A stretch of 18,932 bases of DNA from contig JANBQS010000399.1 in assembly GCA_027577415.1 (NCBI GenBank), positions 1 through 18,932 of the forward strand, read 5' to 3'. Positions 17,868-18,932 of this stretch are shown one piece after another; positions within the stretch are counted from its first letter, which is position 1; the number at the start of each line of letters is the position of its first letter. The translations under genes and the position numbers were made by a program. Under the pieces are notes generated by a model. It was not told the origin of the DNA and did not search any database. It worked only from the letters and a program-made list of their open reading frames with translations. Source of the DNA: Coemansia sp. RSA 922. Its lineage: Eukaryota; Kickxellomycota; Kickxellomycetes; Kickxellales; Kickxellaceae.

Positions 17868-18870
17868 ATGGGTAGTTCTAAGGTCGCAAAGGCACGTATC
17901 ACACGACCACCGTATCCATTACGAATTTTTAATATTTTTCGGGATGGATACGACATCCAACGACTGCGATGATGATCATCTGAGATCTGACACCTCTTAA
18001 AACAGTTGACTGGTTTCGGCCTATCAACGATGCTTGTATTTCGATTTCTGAGCTTTCAATTTCGACGGCGAAATCTTGAATTTGTGAATTTCAATTTGCT
18101 AATGACAAATCTACTATTGCTTTGACATTTTGTAGTTTGTTGCCGATGGCGTTTTCTACGCTGAGCTGAACGAGTTCTTCCAGCGCGAGCTGGCCGCCGA
18201 GGGCTACTCTGGCTGCGAGGTCCGTGTCACCCCGGCCCGCACTGAGATTATCATCCGCGCCACGCACACCCAGGAGGTTCTGGGCGAGAAGGGCCGCCGC
18301 ATTCGCGAGCTGACCTCGATTGTTCAGAAGCGTTTCAACTTCCCCGAGGGCACCGTTGAGCTTTACGCCGAGAAGGTCGCTGTCCGCGGTCTGTGCGCCA
18401 TCGCCCAGTGCGAGTCGCTCAAGTTCAAGCTCCTGCAGGGTTTGGCTGTCCGCCGCGCCGCTTACTCCGTTGTCCGTTACGTCATGGAGTCCGGCGCTAA
18501 GGGTTGCGAGGTCGTTGTCTCGGGCAAGCTCCGTGCTGCTCGTGCCAAGTCCATGAAGTTCAGCGAGGGCTTCATGGTCCACTCCGGCAACCCCGCCAAG
18601 GAGTACATTGACCGCGCCGTCCGCCACGTCGATATGAAGCAGGGCGTCCTTGGTATCAAGGTCAAGATCATGCTCGACTGGGATCCCACCGGCCGCAATG
18701 GCCCCAAGAACCCTCTGCCCGACCTGGTCACCATCCTTGACAACGACGCCAAGGATGAGGCCCCCGTCGATGGTCCCGTCTCCGAGTCCAAGATGGCCGT
18801 TGCCGAGGCTGTTGCCCCTGTCGCCGATGTTGCCCCCGCTGCTGAGGCTGCCCCTGTTGAGACGTACTAA
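17868..18870 (+). CDS. RPS3: 40S ribosomal protein uS3 (RPS3)
   Basis: Spliced model: exons 17868-17891 and 18136-18870, giving 252 residues. uS3 sits at the mRNA entry channel on the head of the small subunit. Exon 2 begins [15 protein letters not shown], the classical uS3 start region. It contains the type-II KH domain (about 21-92) with the GEKG loop at residues 58-61 and [14 protein letters not shown]. The C-terminal domain follows ([65 protein letters not shown]). An Ala/Val/Pro-rich tail ends the protein. Codon use is strongly biased (CGC, AAG, GTC, GAG), as expected for high expression. Exon 1 (MGSSKVAK) is inferred; it aligns with the usual M..ISKKRK but lacks the KKRK block. Exon 2 is certain, exon 1 probable. 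Confidence 0.93.
17892..18135 (+). other. RPS3 intron 1 (244 nt), apparent GC-AG boundary
   Basis: The acceptor TTTTGTAG/TTTGTT at 18135 is clear, with a branch-like GCTAAT ending at 18103, about 33 nt upstream. For the donor, AAG/GCACGT at 17892 is in phase 0 and differs from the GC-AG consensus (AG/GCAAGT) at one place. It gives an N-terminus aligning with the family. A GT donor nine bases earlier, AAG/GTCGCA at 17883, is also in phase but has poor positions +3 to +6 and would give MGSSK/FVADG. Confidence 0.6.
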
Positions 18871-18932
18871 AATTAATACTATTTGTATGTTGTTTTGGCG
18901 TCATGAAACACTTTTACTATATACCCAACCAC
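18871..18932 (+). other. RPS3 3' flank
   Basis: Sixty-two bases follow the RPS3 stop codon. They are AT-rich (AATTAATACTATTTG) and presumably the start of the 3' UTR. No canonical AATAAA is present before the window ends. Confidence 0.5.

Noticed and set aside
18091..18627. 178-codon open frame on the minus strand across RPS3
   Set aside because: It lies entirely opposite RPS3 and its Leu/Ala-rich composition is what the biased GAG/GTC/CGC codons give when read in reverse. The sense strand is an unmistakable uS3.

Overview
This window is nuclear DNA from a fungus. The grounds are GT-AG introns with CTAAT-like branch sites, AT-rich promoters, roughly balanced base composition, mostly intron-poor genes, and a gene set of conserved eukaryotic housekeeping proteins plus a heat-shock-factor-type transcription factor. 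Protein style and gene layout suggest an early-diverging lineage (for example Kickxellomycotina), but that placement is an inference. Nothing here looks viral, transposon-derived or prokaryotic, and I see no tRNA, rRNA or CRISPR array.

Layout, left to right. (1) 165-2780 (+): molybdenum cofactor sulfurase (NifS-like domain plus MOSC domain). (2) 2816-4738 (-), convergent with it and only 35 bp away: a SETD6/Rkm4-type SET-domain lysine methyltransferase carrying large acidic inserts and a ten-fold His-Asp repeat. (3) 4894-5136 (-): a small twin-CX9C protein matching Som1 of the mitochondrial inner membrane peptidase. It is divergent from (4) 5349-6473 (+): Caf40/CNOT9 of the CCR4-NOT complex. 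(5) 6474-10646: about 4.2 kb with no convincing conserved gene. It may hold one small spliced membrane-protein gene on the minus strand (7907-8246), and its right end is the promoter and ATG-free leader of (6). (6) 10647-13997 (+): an HSF-type transcription factor in at least three exons, including an unusually long 1.48 kb intron. (7) 14090-15367 (-), convergent: a leucine-rich-repeat protein of RNI type. (8) 16111-17628 (-): Nar1, the iron-only-hydrogenase-like cytosolic Fe-S assembly factor. It is divergent from (9) 17868-18870 (+): ribosomal protein uS3 (RPS3), split by an early intron that appears to use a GC-AG boundary.

The genes do not form a pathway cluster. They are unrelated housekeeping functions (Moco maturation, protein methylation, mitochondrial proteolysis, mRNA deadenylation, Fe-S assembly, translation) around one regulatory gene that has an oversized upstream region and intron. 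Two divergent pairs (SOM1/CAF40 and NAR1/RPS3) share short promoters. I found no coherent undescribed multi-gene system. The points most worth following are the HSF gene architecture, the RPS3 first exon and intron, the His-Asp repeat inside the methyltransferase, and the possible small gene near 8.1 kb.
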